Below, one piece after another: positions 47,363-56,429 of a stretch of 64,000 nucleotides of DNA (positions are counted from its first letter, which is position 1; each line of letters begins with the position of its first letter). The notes beneath the pieces were generated by a model. That model saw only the letters and a program-made list of their open reading frames with translations. It made no database searches and was not told the DNA's origin. Source of the stretch: Bacteroidia bacterium (GTDB taxonomy: Bacteria; Bacteroidota; Bacteroidia; Chitinophagales; JAUHXS01); contig JAUHXS010000004.1 in assembly GCA_030426955.1 (NCBI GenBank), positions 248,001 through 312,000 on the forward strand, written 5' to 3'. The translations under genes were made by a program, and so were the position numbers.

Positions 47363-48616
47363 ATGGCTTTCAATAGAGTCGTTGTTACCGGACTAGGTGC
47401 ATTAAATCCATTAGGCAATTCTGTCGAAGAATACAAAGACAATTTGCTTAATGGAGTTAGTGGAGCAGCCCCTATTACTCGGTTTGACGCAAGTAAATTC
47501 AAAACGCAGTTTGCCTGCGAAGTCAAGAATTTTGACATCCTCGATCATCTAGATAGGAAGGAAGCTCGGAAGCAAGATGCATTTGTGCATTATGCTATTG
47601 CAGCTTCAGATCAAGCCATCAAAGATGCTGGATTGAGTGCGGATAGCATGAATGTTGATAGGATCGGTGTTATCTGGGGGTCAGGAATTGGAGGACTAGA
47701 TACTTTTCTTACTGAGGTTGGCGGGTTTGCCACTGGTGATGGCACACCTAGGTTTAACCCTTTCTTTATCCCCAAAATGATTATTGACATTTGTCCAGGG
47801 CTAATTTCTATAAGGCATGGCTTCAGAGGAATCAACTTCTCCACTGTTTCAGCATGTGCTTCTTCCACTCACGCACTAATAGATTCATTCAATTATATCC
47901 GATTAGGTAAAGCAGACGTAATTGTTACTGGAGGATCAGAGGCAGCAGTAAATGAGCCAGGTGTTGGCGGATTTAATGCAATGAAAGCACTTTCTGAAAG
48001 AAACGACGACCCTAAAACAGCTTCAAGACCTTTTGATCTGGATAGAGATGGGTTTGTACTTGGAGAAGGTGCTGGAGCGATTATACTCGAAAACTATGAG
48101 CACGCAAAGGCTAGAGGAGCAAAAATCTATGCAGAGATGGTAGGTGGTGGCATGTCAGCAGATGCTCACCATATGACAGCACCACATCCTGAAGGCTTAG
48201 GTGCAAAGAACGTCATGTTAAATGCTATGGAAGATGCAGGTATAACTGCTCAAGATATTGATTACATCAATGTACACGGAACATCTACTCCGTTAGGGGA
48301 TATCGCAGAGATAAAAGCGATACAAAGCATATATGGAGATCATATTTATGATTTAAATATTAGTTCTACAAAATCTATGACAGGACATTTATTAGGTGCT
48401 GCTGGTGCAATAGAAGCGATGGCTTGTATTTTTGCGGTACAAGACAATATCATTCCACCAACAATCAACCATTTTACCGATGATCCAGCATTTGATGAAA
48501 AGATAAACTTAACTTTTCACAAGGCTCAAAAGAGAAATGTAAGGGCGGCTTTGAGTAACACCTTCGGCTTTGGTGGACATAATGCATCCGTTATCTTCAA
48601 AAAGTTTGAAGACTAA
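47363..48616 (+). CDS. fabF: beta-ketoacyl-ACP synthase II
   Basis: FabF condenses malonyl-ACP with acyl-ACP during chain elongation. The 417-residue protein has the nucleophile Cys in TVSACASSTHALIDS and the two active-site His in NVHGTSTPLGD and KSMTGHLLGAAGA. The C-terminal NTFGFGGHNASVIF completes the set. It follows acpP by 23 bases and is followed, in the same frame after its TAA, by rnc. Confidence 0.96.
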   Translation: MAFNRVVVTGLGALNPLGNSVEEYKDNLLNGVSGAAPITRFDASKFKTQFACEVKNFDILDHLDRKEARKQDAFVHYAIAASDQAIKDAGLSADSMNVDRIGVIWGSGIGGLDTFLTEVGGFATGDGTPRFNPFFIPKMIIDICPGLISIRHGFRGINFSTVSACASSTHALIDSFNYIRLGKADVIVTGGSEAAVNEPGVGGFNAMKALSERNDDPKTASRPFDLDRDGFVLGEGAGAIILENYEHAKARGAKIYAEMVGGGMSADAHHMTAPHPEGLGAKNVMLNAMEDAGITAQDIDYINVHGTSTPLGDIAEIKAIQSIYGDHIYDLNISSTKSMTGHLLGAAGAIEAMACIFAVQDNIIPPTINHFTDDPAFDEKINLTFHKAQKRNVRAALSNTFGFGGHNASVIFKKFED

Positions 48617-48619
48617 TTC

Positions 48620-49354
48620 ATTTTTCTGAGACATTTTATTTTCGGTTTATACAATCTGTATTTTTCTCCTAAAAGGAAATTTTGCAAGTCGCTTCGTAAA
48701 ATTACTGGTATAATTCCTAGCAATACAACGCTGTACCTTCAGGCATTACAACACAAGTCTATCGATAATGATGTAAAAGGAAATAATGAACGCCTAGAGT
48801 ACCTAGGTGATAGTATTTTAGATGCCGTCGTAGCATCTTATTTATTTAAAAAATTCCCCCTCAAGGGAGAGGGATATTTAACACAGCTAAGGTCAAAGAT
48901 TGTTTCCAGAGAACAACTCAAGAGTGTTGCTCAAAATATGCATCTAGATACCTTAATAAGGTTTGACAAAAAGATCAACTTGTATAAAAGCTCTATTATG
49001 GGTGATAGCCTTGAGGCGCTTATTGGAGCCACATATTTAGATAAAGGTTATCAATATTGCGAGCAATATATCCTTGATGTATTGATTGCTCAATATATGG
49101 ATATGGAATCTATTAAGGAACAGGAATCAAACTATAAAGGTCGGTTGATTGAATTTTGTCAGCAACATAGGAAGGGCATTACCTTTGAAGTAGCCGAGGA
49201 AAAACGAAATAAACATAATTCGTTCTTTGTGATACATGCAATTATTGAAGACGAGTTAGTAGGGGTAGGTAAAGACTTTTCTAAAAAGATAGCTACGCAA
49301 ATGGCGGCAGAAGATGCTTATTTTAAGTTAGTAGCACCTAAGGCAAAGTCATAG
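48620..49354 (+). CDS. rnc: ribonuclease III (apparent ATT start)
   Basis: RNase III cuts double-stranded RNA in rRNA and mRNA processing. The first ATG lies after the catalytic region and would give only 138 residues. The frame is open back to the fabF stop and encodes the N-terminal and catalytic parts: NTTLYLQALQHKS, the signature NERLEYLGDSILDAVV and EGYLTQLRSKIVSREQL. A double-stranded RNA-binding domain ends the protein (NYKGRLIEFCQQH, KIATQMAAEDAYFKL). No ATG, GTG or TTG occurs in the 107 codons upstream of that ATG. ATT three bases after the fabF stop gives about 244 residues, the usual length. CTG six bases further on is an alternative. The 3' end overlaps a facing gene by 17 bases. 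Confidence 0.85.
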   Translation: MFLRHFIFGLYNLYFSPKRKFCKSLRKITGIIPSNTTLYLQALQHKSIDNDVKGNNERLEYLGDSILDAVVASYLFKKFPLKGEGYLTQLRSKIVSREQLKSVAQNMHLDTLIRFDKKINLYKSSIMGDSLEALIGATYLDKGYQYCEQYILDVLIAQYMDMESIKEQESNYKGRLIEFCQQHRKGITFEVAEEKRNKHNSFFVIHAIIEDELVGVGKDFSKKIATQMAAEDAYFKLVAPKAKS

Positions 49355-50024
49355 TCAAGCCTGCAGAAAGTTGTCTTGATGCTTCTGCCTCCCCATTAAG
49401 AAAAGGGCTACTTAGGGCATAATATGCAACAAGGTTAACCTTTCCATAGCCAATCCTGAAGGTAGGACCATATCGCCACTCGTTAATATTCGGAAGGTCA
49501 AACACCTTTATCTTCATATCCTCATTAGTAAGCCCAGTAAGATCTTTCCCCTTATATTTTGTGTGATTATTAATAAGGTATCCAGCTTTAAAACCTAACC
49601 CAACATGAAACCCTTTACCTTGACCATTTGCCTGACTTCTAAACCTTAGCTCCACAGGGATATCAAAATAAGTCGTAGCGATTTTATTTTTTTCGTACTC
49701 TGTTGTTAATTCTGTAAAGGTTGTGATTTCATTGGTATCCTTTCCAACTGCCATATTGTTCTTTATATTACTTACACCAACACCTACCCCAACTCCTAGA
49801 CCAAAATTGGATTCTCCAAATGGAACATGATTCATTAGATAAAAATTAAACCCAAATGAGTTCCATTTCATTTTCATATTATTAGGGGCGTCTAACCAAG
49901 TATCGTAAGTGAAGTCTAAAACAAATTGATTATTTCCTGCATTGTCTTTTATGGCATCTACTTCTTGTGCTATTACAAAAATGCTGTTCATGAAAAGTGC
50001 TAATAAAATAATAACCTTAGACAT
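49338..50024 (-). CDS. outer-membrane beta-barrel protein (PorT-like family)
   Basis: The 228-residue protein has a signal peptide ending FVIAQ, then alternating beta strands: FGLGVGVGVGVSNIK, TTYFDIPVELRFRSQ, GFHVGLGFKAGYLI and YGPTFRIGYGKVNLVAYYALS. A final strand, QLSAGLTMTLP, fits a barrel. It resembles the outer-membrane beta-barrel domain found in PorT-like proteins; I do not claim it is PorT itself. It overlaps the rnc 3' end on the other strand and lies 76 bases downstream of the secreted protein gene on its own strand. Confidence 0.82.
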   Translation of the reverse strand: MSKVIILLALFMNSIFVIAQEVDAIKDNAGNNQFVLDFTYDTWLDAPNNMKMKWNSFGFNFYLMNHVPFGESNFGLGVGVGVGVSNIKNNMAVGKDTNEITTFTELTTEYEKNKIATTYFDIPVELRFRSQANGQGKGFHVGLGFKAGYLINNHTKYKGKDLTGLTNEDMKIKVFDLPNINEWRYGPTFRIGYGKVNLVAYYALSSPFLNGEAEASRQLSAGLTMTLP

Positions 50025-50100
50025 ACTTTTAGTTTATTTATTCAAAGATACTTCTCTATTATGATAAACAAAAATCGTGCCAAGACGCAAGGACAAAAAA

Positions 50101-52443
50101 CTATCGAAGTAGCGTGATGGTGCCACTTTTTGATATGACACCTCCAGAAGAAAAGTTACCTGTAATGTAATAAGTATATGCATCCTCTGGAAGATTCTGC
50201 CCCTTGTAAGTACCATCCCAAGCAGTCTTCGTATTCATTGTGTCAAATACTTTTGTTCCTCTATAATCGAAAATTCGAAGATGAATATTTTTAACACCAT
50301 CTCCAATAATCTTAAAAAGCTCATTGCTTACATTACTATTTGGAGAAAATGCATTAGGCACAAAAAGAATACAGGAGATCAAGGTAACATCAGCATTTAA
50401 TGTATCTATACCGCAGTTTTTGGTAATAACAAGGTGGTACTGTGTGTGCTCTTCGGGACTTACATTTATTTGATTATTTAAAGAATCAATATGAACACCA
50501 TTTTCCAGCCATCTGTAATTCAATCCTCCATCAGCTAAAAAAATAAGCTCCTCTCCATAACATATCGTGGTATCTCCAAAACCACTGAGATGAATGCTAT
50601 CATCAATAACCTCAATGTCTACAAAAGCCGTATCAAACTGGCATCCGTTTGAAACCACTAATTTAGTATGAAAGATTCCTGGGCTTTCATAAATATGGTT
50701 GGCATTCATTGTTGTTGCCGATGAATTATCAGAAAAAGTCCATGTATATCCTGCAATATTACCGCTTGAGGTATCGGTAAACTGAATGCTATCTCCTACA
50801 CAAATAAAAGTGTCAGAAGGCATAAAACCTGCTTCTAGTCCAAAATCCCACTTAGAAAGCCAATAGTCAACTCCACCTTTACCGTCAACAGTTTTGTCTC
50901 CTGCTGCTGAATCATTTGCTGATCGAGAAAACAAAACATAGCTACCATCTGGTCTTTCATAAACACGTCCATCTTTTTCCCCTCCAAAAGCATCACCAAT
51001 TGTATAATCCCATTCTTTATTACCCGAACTATCTAGTTTTAAAAACCATATACCTAACGGTGAACCAAACGGAGCAGAATCAATATCTTCTGTAACGTCT
51101 CCTGTATTGGGAAGAATACTGTACGTATCGCCAGAAAGCAAAAAACCTTTATCACAAGTCTCTTCAAAGTGGAACAATTCTTCAATAGAATCTCCTCCAA
51201 AAGCTTCTGTCGCCCAAATGATGTTGCCACTTGACAGGTCTAATTTAGCCACCCAGTAATCCCCAGTCACTGACGATCCAAGATACCCACCATTTACATC
51301 TCCGTCATTAGAAAAAGTGACGCTTGCCATTAATGGATTTCCATCTGATGCATTAACAAGAAACTGAGGCTGCCCTTCATCTTTGAAGCCACCAATTGCA
51401 TTTGTCCAAAGGGTATCGCCTGTATTCGCATCCAGTTTAACTAGCCAAGCATCTGTACAGTCTCCTATTGGACAAGTCATTCCCGCATGATAATCTCTCA
51501 CATCACCATTATCTGAATTTGTCAGTACCGCTAATAAGTAGTTATTATCATCCAATAACAGTAAATCACCAGACCACTCATATTGATCTCCTCCCAATAT
51601 CTTTGTCCATAAGGTGTCTCCAGTATTTTGATTTAATTTAACAACCCAAGCATCTAGCCCAAAACCACCATGATAACCGTGAACGTCTCCATCAACGGAG
51701 TTGCTTGTTCCTGAGATAACATAATTTCCATCGCCACCTTGAATGACCGTGTTTGCGGCATCTGTATTTGAACCACCGAGGGCTTTTGTCCAAATAGTAT
51801 CACCTGTTGTCTCATTTAGTTTCACAACCCAAATATCTAATCCATTGTGAAATCCAACTACATCCCCATCGTTGGAATTTGTTATACCAAGTAAAATATA
51901 GTTTCCGTCTGCACTTTGGATAACTTCAATAATATCATCATCTCCTGTACCACCTAAAACGTTTGTCCAAATAGTATCACCTGTATTTCCATCTATTTTT
52001 ATAGCCCAGATATCATCATAAAATGCCCCTCCATGCTTACCGTGTATATCATCATCATCAGACTGCGTGATACCAGTGACTAAATAGTTGTTATCATTAG
52101 TGGCGATGCAATGTAATGATCCAAGTCCTGGCGACTCATCCCACATACCACCCAATGCTCTTGTTGTCCAAATAGTATCACCATTATTCATATCTACTTT
52201 TACCGCCCAAAGATCTGTATTAAACTCAGCAAAGCCTCCTCCATGCTTTCCTCTCACATCTCCGTCAATAGAATTTGTTGTCCCTATGATAAGCGCATTA
52301 CCTTGTTGATCAAAAACGATCTCTTCTGGAGCGTCTTCATTGCTTCCACCGTATACATTTTGCCAAACGGAATTACTAGGTTGAGCAATGGCAGAAAAGC
52401 CAATTACCAAACAAAGTAGTAAGTTAAAATAGCATTTTGTCAT
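50101..52443 (-). CDS. secreted propeller-repeat protein with PKD domain and type B (CHU_C) sorting tail
   Basis: This 780-residue exported protein has a signal peptide ending SAIAQ. About seven repeats of 55-75 residues follow, of the form LGG-x5-D-x-x-x-x-x-x-x-x-G-(N/G)-Y-x-x-x-G-x-(T/S)-x-S-x-D-G-D-V-x-G-x-H-G-x-x-D-x-W-V-V-K-L. They probably form a beta-propeller. A PKD domain (GYTWTFSDNSSATTMNANH) and an Ig-like segment follow. The gliding-associated C-terminal domain (FVPNAFSPNSNVSNELFKI, ending ITLLR) directs type IX export. It is a paralogue of the protein encoded 1.3 kb away on the other strand. Function unknown; adhesin-like. Confidence 0.86.
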   Translation of the reverse strand: MTKCYFNLLLCLVIGFSAIAQPSNSVWQNVYGGSNEDAPEEIVFDQQGNALIIGTTNSIDGDVRGKHGGGFAEFNTDLWAVKVDMNNGDTIWTTRALGGMWDESPGLGSLHCIATNDNNYLVTGITQSDDDDIHGKHGGAFYDDIWAIKIDGNTGDTIWTNVLGGTGDDDIIEVIQSADGNYILLGITNSNDGDVVGFHNGLDIWVVKLNETTGDTIWTKALGGSNTDAANTVIQGGDGNYVISGTSNSVDGDVHGYHGGFGLDAWVVKLNQNTGDTLWTKILGGDQYEWSGDLLLLDDNNYLLAVLTNSDNGDVRDYHAGMTCPIGDCTDAWLVKLDANTGDTLWTNAIGGFKDEGQPQFLVNASDGNPLMASVTFSNDGDVNGGYLGSSVTGDYWVAKLDLSSGNIIWATEAFGGDSIEELFHFEETCDKGFLLSGDTYSILPNTGDVTEDIDSAPFGSPLGIWFLKLDSSGNKEWDYTIGDAFGGEKDGRVYERPDGSYVLFSRSANDSAAGDKTVDGKGGVDYWLSKWDFGLEAGFMPSDTFICVGDSIQFTDTSSGNIAGYTWTFSDNSSATTMNANHIYESPGIFHTKLVVSNGCQFDTAFVDIEVIDDSIHLSGFGDTTICYGEELIFLADGGLNYRWLENGVHIDSLNNQINVSPEEHTQYHLVITKNCGIDTLNADVTLISCILFVPNAFSPNSNVSNELFKIIGDGVKNIHLRIFDYRGTKVFDTMNTKTAWDGTYKGQNLPEDAYTYYITGNFSSGGVISKSGTITLLR

Positions 52444-52517
52444 TTTCTAAAGTTATATAATTTCAAATAATTACGATGATTTAAAGCTATCTTAGCGACC
52501 AGAGTATAATTTGTACT

Positions 52518-53639
52518 ATGAAATTTTCAGCGCTTAACTTAGATCAACAAATATTAGAGGCACTCTCCTACATGAACTTTGTTGAGCCAACTCCCATTCA
52601 AGAAAAGATAATACCCGAAATACTACAAGACAAAGATGTAATCGCCTGCGCACAAACAGGAACTGGCAAAACAATAGCTTTTGTTTTACCCATTCTTCAA
52701 GATCTTATCAAAAAACCTCGTGAAACGGTAAGCGCACTTATTTTAGTTCCAACACGAGAATTGGCCATTCAAATCGACCAACAAATTCAAGGATTAGCGT
52801 ATGACCTTCCAATAGAATCTATCGCTATATATGGTGGTGGGGATGGCAGCAACTGGGATACTCAAAAGCGGGCATTAACATTGGGAAGTAATATCATTGT
52901 GGCAACGCCAGGAAAACTAATCTCACATTTGAATTTAGGTTATGTAAAGTTTGGTGATGTTACTCATTTAGTCCTAGACGAGGCGGACCGAATGCTGGAC
53001 ATGAATTTTTATGATGACATTCAAAAGATAGTTAAACACTTACCTGGACTCAAGCAAAAGTCGATGTTTAGCGCTACCATGTCACCAAAAATAAAGAAGC
53101 TAGCTAAAAGTTTACTTCATAACCCAACGGAGGTAATATTAGAGCTATCAAAGCCTGCTGAAGGTGTTTTACAGGCTGCGTACTCTGTTCATGAATTAGA
53201 GAAGGCAAAACTTATTCAAGGCCTGATACTAGACAAACCTAACTTGAACAAAGTTTTGATTTTTTCATCTACCAAAAAGAAAGTTTCTGAAATCGTAAGA
53301 GCACTTCGTGAGGTTGGTATACCAGCTGCTGGAATCTCTTCAAATTTGGAACAAAATCAACGGGAAGAAGTACTTTTGAGTTTTAGGGCTGACAAAATAA
53401 AAGTTCTTGTTGCTACCGATGTTTTAAGCAGAGGTATTGACATTAAAGATATCAACTTGGTTATTAACTACGATGTGCCTAATGATGCTGAAGATTATGT
53501 TCATAGAATTGGAAGAACTGCAAGAGCTAATACCACAGGAATTGCAATAACGCTAATTAATAGAAAAGATGAGCCTAAGTTTAAGTCTATAGAAACTCTT
53601 ATTCAAAAGAGCGTACATAGAATTCCAATGCCTTACTAA
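52518..53639 (+). CDS. DEAD-box ATP-dependent RNA helicase (RhlE-like)
   Basis: The 373-residue protein has the Q motif (FSALNLDQQILEALSYMNF, then PTPIQEKIIP) and motif I AQTGTGKTIA. Motif Ia is PTRELAIQ, motif Ib ATPGK, motif II LDEADRMLD and motif III SAT. The second domain carries VLIFSSTKKKVSE, TDVLSRGIDI and HRIGRTAR. There is no long basic tail, so it is a minimal helicase core. It probably remodels RNA in ribosome assembly or decay. It stands between two paralogous secreted-protein genes that are unrelated to it. Confidence 0.93.
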   Translation: MKFSALNLDQQILEALSYMNFVEPTPIQEKIIPEILQDKDVIACAQTGTGKTIAFVLPILQDLIKKPRETVSALILVPTRELAIQIDQQIQGLAYDLPIESIAIYGGGDGSNWDTQKRALTLGSNIIVATPGKLISHLNLGYVKFGDVTHLVLDEADRMLDMNFYDDIQKIVKHLPGLKQKSMFSATMSPKIKKLAKSLLHNPTEVILELSKPAEGVLQAAYSVHELEKAKLIQGLILDKPNLNKVLIFSSTKKKVSEIVRALREVGIPAAGISSNLEQNQREEVLLSFRADKIKVLVATDVLSRGIDIKDINLVINYDVPNDAEDYVHRIGRTARANTTGIAITLINRKDEPKFKSIETLIQKSVHRIPMPY

Positions 53640-53790
53640 ATTTCTTATTGGAATAATAATTCAATCTTTTCATTAAAATAATGTAATAAAATCAATATCA
53701 ACACATTGAAAGCAGATGTGGGGTTTTCAAAATATTAAGATAAAGAAAAGCTTTATTTAGATTTCAAGGCTCTAGTTGTATTTTCTTTTC

Positions 53791-56334
53791 ATGAAAAATA
53801 CGATACTAGTTCTAGCTTTATTATTTTCTATCTCCTCATTAGCCCAAAACCCTTCAGATAAACTCGTTAGTAAATTTCAATATAGCATTGGAGGTTCATT
53901 TAATGAAAGACTACATAGGGCTGAAGAATTTGACGATAATATCATTTTAATCATGTCTTCTAGTTCATCTGATGGGCACATCGAGGGACAACATGGATCT
54001 TCATCAACTTATGACATTATTATTGCAAGCCTGAGTAAAGTCAATGGTGATACACTCTGGATATCTAGAGCACTTGGAGGAAGTCAAACTGAGGCTTTAC
54101 TTGGCGACTTAAGGGTTATTCAAACCACTGACGGTAATTATGTTTTCACAGCAACTGTCAATTCCAATGATGGCGATGTTTTTGACAAATTTTCAGGAAG
54201 TGGCGGAGATAGGGATATTTGGGTTTTTAAGCTAGACCAAGCTACTGGAGATCCAATTTGGTTTTCAGAAGCATTTGGCGGAAGTCGTGATGAATATTTC
54301 CCAGAAATGATAGAAGATGGCAATGGAAATATCATAATAAGAAGCACTACTTTTTCAGATGATGGAGATATTACTGGGAAATTCACTTCTGGTGCTGGAG
54401 ATAGGGATATTTGGATAATAAAAGTTGATGGAACAAATGGAACGACGATCTGGGAATCGGAAGCACTTGGGGGTTCTGGAATTGAATGGATTACTGGAAT
54501 ACTTTTAGGCAATGATGGCAATCTGATCTGTTACGGATCAACCTCATCGGACAATGATGGAGACGTTACTGGGGGACATGGGGGCTCTCAGGATATGTGG
54601 ATTATAAAACTTGATGCCGGCAATGGAAACAAAATCTGGGATATCCCAATCGGTGGAACAGGAATAGAGTTTGCAAGAGATGCCCACTTAACTTCTGATG
54701 GCAACATTATCATTTTCGGAAATACGAATTCATCAGATGGTGATATTCTGAGCAATCATGGCGCAAAAGATGCTATCGTTGCTAAAGTCAACACAACTAA
54801 CGGCTCTTTAATCTGGGTTAGCAGAGGGTACGGTGGCTCAAATAATGATGATCCAATAAAAGTACACCCATTAGGCTCAGATAAGTTTCTAATGCTTTGC
54901 CATACACAATCTTTTGATGGAGATATCAAGCAGAAGTTTAGTACTAACATAGGAGCTCAAGACATTTGGTTTGTTGAATTTGATGCCACCACACAAGATA
55001 CCTCTTGGACATCCAGAGCTTATGGAGGATCACTTGGTGCTTTTGTTAAAGATATTTACCCATATAACTCTGAACTTTATGTTGTCGCAACTTCTAGCTC
55101 CAATGACGGTGATTTAATCGGCAAAGAAGGACCTGATAATAAAAATGACTGGTGGGTATTAAAGATAAATACATTAACGCACGACATAAGTTTTTCAGAA
55201 GCTTTAGGAGGAGATTTTCAGGAAGAATATTATTACTCTACATTAGATTGCTATGGCGGATTATTAATTAGTGGTGACACCTACTCTATGTCTCCTATTG
55301 GGGAAGTAACTCAATCCAGTCCCCCTGGAGTTTTTGAATCTTTATGGATGATTCAATTGGACAGAGACTTAAATGTGAGGTGGGATAAAGTTTGGTCTGA
55401 CAGTAGTACTGGCAGTAATCATGTCGAACATGGATGGGGTTTCCCTTTAGATGACGGCGGTGTTGTTCTCATAGGAAGCACTGGTTCAGATGCAGCAGCA
55501 GCAAATAAAGTAGTTACCTCACATGGAGCAACTACTAATGTTAGAGATGTATGGGTTACTAAACTAATTTGGGATGTTGACTACAGCATCACGACTAATT
55601 TTGACTCTTTATCTAATGATGATACGCTTTGCACGGGAACCATAATTAATTTCAACTATAATGTTGATGCGGATATTGCAGATGAATATATTTGGAGTTT
55701 TGGCAATGGAGATTCCTCTTTGGAATTAACTCCTAATTATACCTTAAGCGACTCTGGTGAATATAATATTACACTTGTTCTAAGGAAAAATTGCGCTCCT
55801 CTGGATACGGCATTTTACTCAATACTAGCGAAAGGACTTGAGCTAGACCTTGGTTCCGATACTATGTTATGCAGTAATGAGACTTTAGTATTAGATGCTC
55901 AAAACCATAATGCCCAGCATTTATGGAACACTGGGGAGACCAGTCCAAGTATAATTGTATCGGATACTGGAATCTATTTTGTCACTAGTATTGATCCAAT
56001 TTCAGGATGTGACGTTTCAGATTCTCTCACAATTAGCCCTTGTGATGACAGCAACAATATGACGAATAACTTAATCTTTATTCCCAATAGTTTTAGACCA
56101 GAAAGTAATAACGTAAATGAGTCTTTCAGAGTATTAGGTCTTTCTTCTAATGATAATGTCTTAATGAGCATATATGATAGACATGGAAAGCTTCTATTTG
56201 CAGAAGCAGGTACTGAGATTTTTTGGGATGGCTCTTTTAGGGAGTCTCAAAAACTAAATGCAGGAAACTATATATATGCTATTACCATAAATAATACGGA
56301 ATTCTATACTGGTAATATTACCTTAATAAGGTAA
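53791..56334 (+). CDS. secreted propeller-repeat protein with PKD domain and type B (CHU_C) sorting tail (paralogue)
   Basis: The 847-residue protein starts at the ATG giving MKNTILVLALLFSI, with the signal peptide ending SSLAQ; an upstream TTG is unlikely. It has the same order as the other secreted protein: propeller repeats (TVNSNDGDVFDKFSGSGGDR, GDRDIWIIKVDGTNGTTIWE), a GDTYS segment, a PKD domain (EYIWSFGNGDSSLELTPNY), an Ig-like part with LDAQNHNAQHLWNTGETS, and a type B tail (IPNSFRPESNNVNESFRVL, ending ITLIR). The repeats differ from the paralogue at many positions, so the duplication is not recent. Type IX export is expected; function is unknown. Confidence 0.86.
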   Translation: MKNTILVLALLFSISSLAQNPSDKLVSKFQYSIGGSFNERLHRAEEFDDNIILIMSSSSSDGHIEGQHGSSSTYDIIIASLSKVNGDTLWISRALGGSQTEALLGDLRVIQTTDGNYVFTATVNSNDGDVFDKFSGSGGDRDIWVFKLDQATGDPIWFSEAFGGSRDEYFPEMIEDGNGNIIIRSTTFSDDGDITGKFTSGAGDRDIWIIKVDGTNGTTIWESEALGGSGIEWITGILLGNDGNLICYGSTSSDNDGDVTGGHGGSQDMWIIKLDAGNGNKIWDIPIGGTGIEFARDAHLTSDGNIIIFGNTNSSDGDILSNHGAKDAIVAKVNTTNGSLIWVSRGYGGSNNDDPIKVHPLGSDKFLMLCHTQSFDGDIKQKFSTNIGAQDIWFVEFDATTQDTSWTSRAYGGSLGAFVKDIYPYNSELYVVATSSSNDGDLIGKEGPDNKNDWWVLKINTLTHDISFSEALGGDFQEEYYYSTLDCYGGLLISGDTYSMSPIGEVTQSSPPGVFESLWMIQLDRDLNVRWDKVWSDSSTGSNHVEHGWGFPLDDGGVVLIGSTGSDAAAANKVVTSHGATTNVRDVWVTKLIWDVDYSITTNFDSLSNDDTLCTGTIINFNYNVDADIADEYIWSFGNGDSSLELTPNYTLSDSGEYNITLVLRKNCAPLDTAFYSILAKGLELDLGSDTMLCSNETLVLDAQNHNAQHLWNTGETSPSIIVSDTGIYFVTSIDPISGCDVSDSLTISPCDDSNNMTNNLIFIPNSFRPESNNVNESFRVLGLSSNDNVLMSIYDRHGKLLFAEAGTEIFWDGSFRESQKLNAGNYIYAITINNTEFYTGNITLIR

Positions 56335-56429
56335 CTTAAGTAAATGCATTTTTACATTTCATTGTAGTGGAAAAAAAGTGCATAACTCACCTTTTCCATG
56401 ATTTTCAATAGTGATACCTTTACGCTCTT

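Noticed and set aside
48614-48640. FabF-RNase III fusion by read-through of the fabF TAA
   Set aside because: rnc is in the same frame as fabF, so it is formally possible. But both products have normal separate lengths and no fusion is known; a non-standard start near the stop is simpler.
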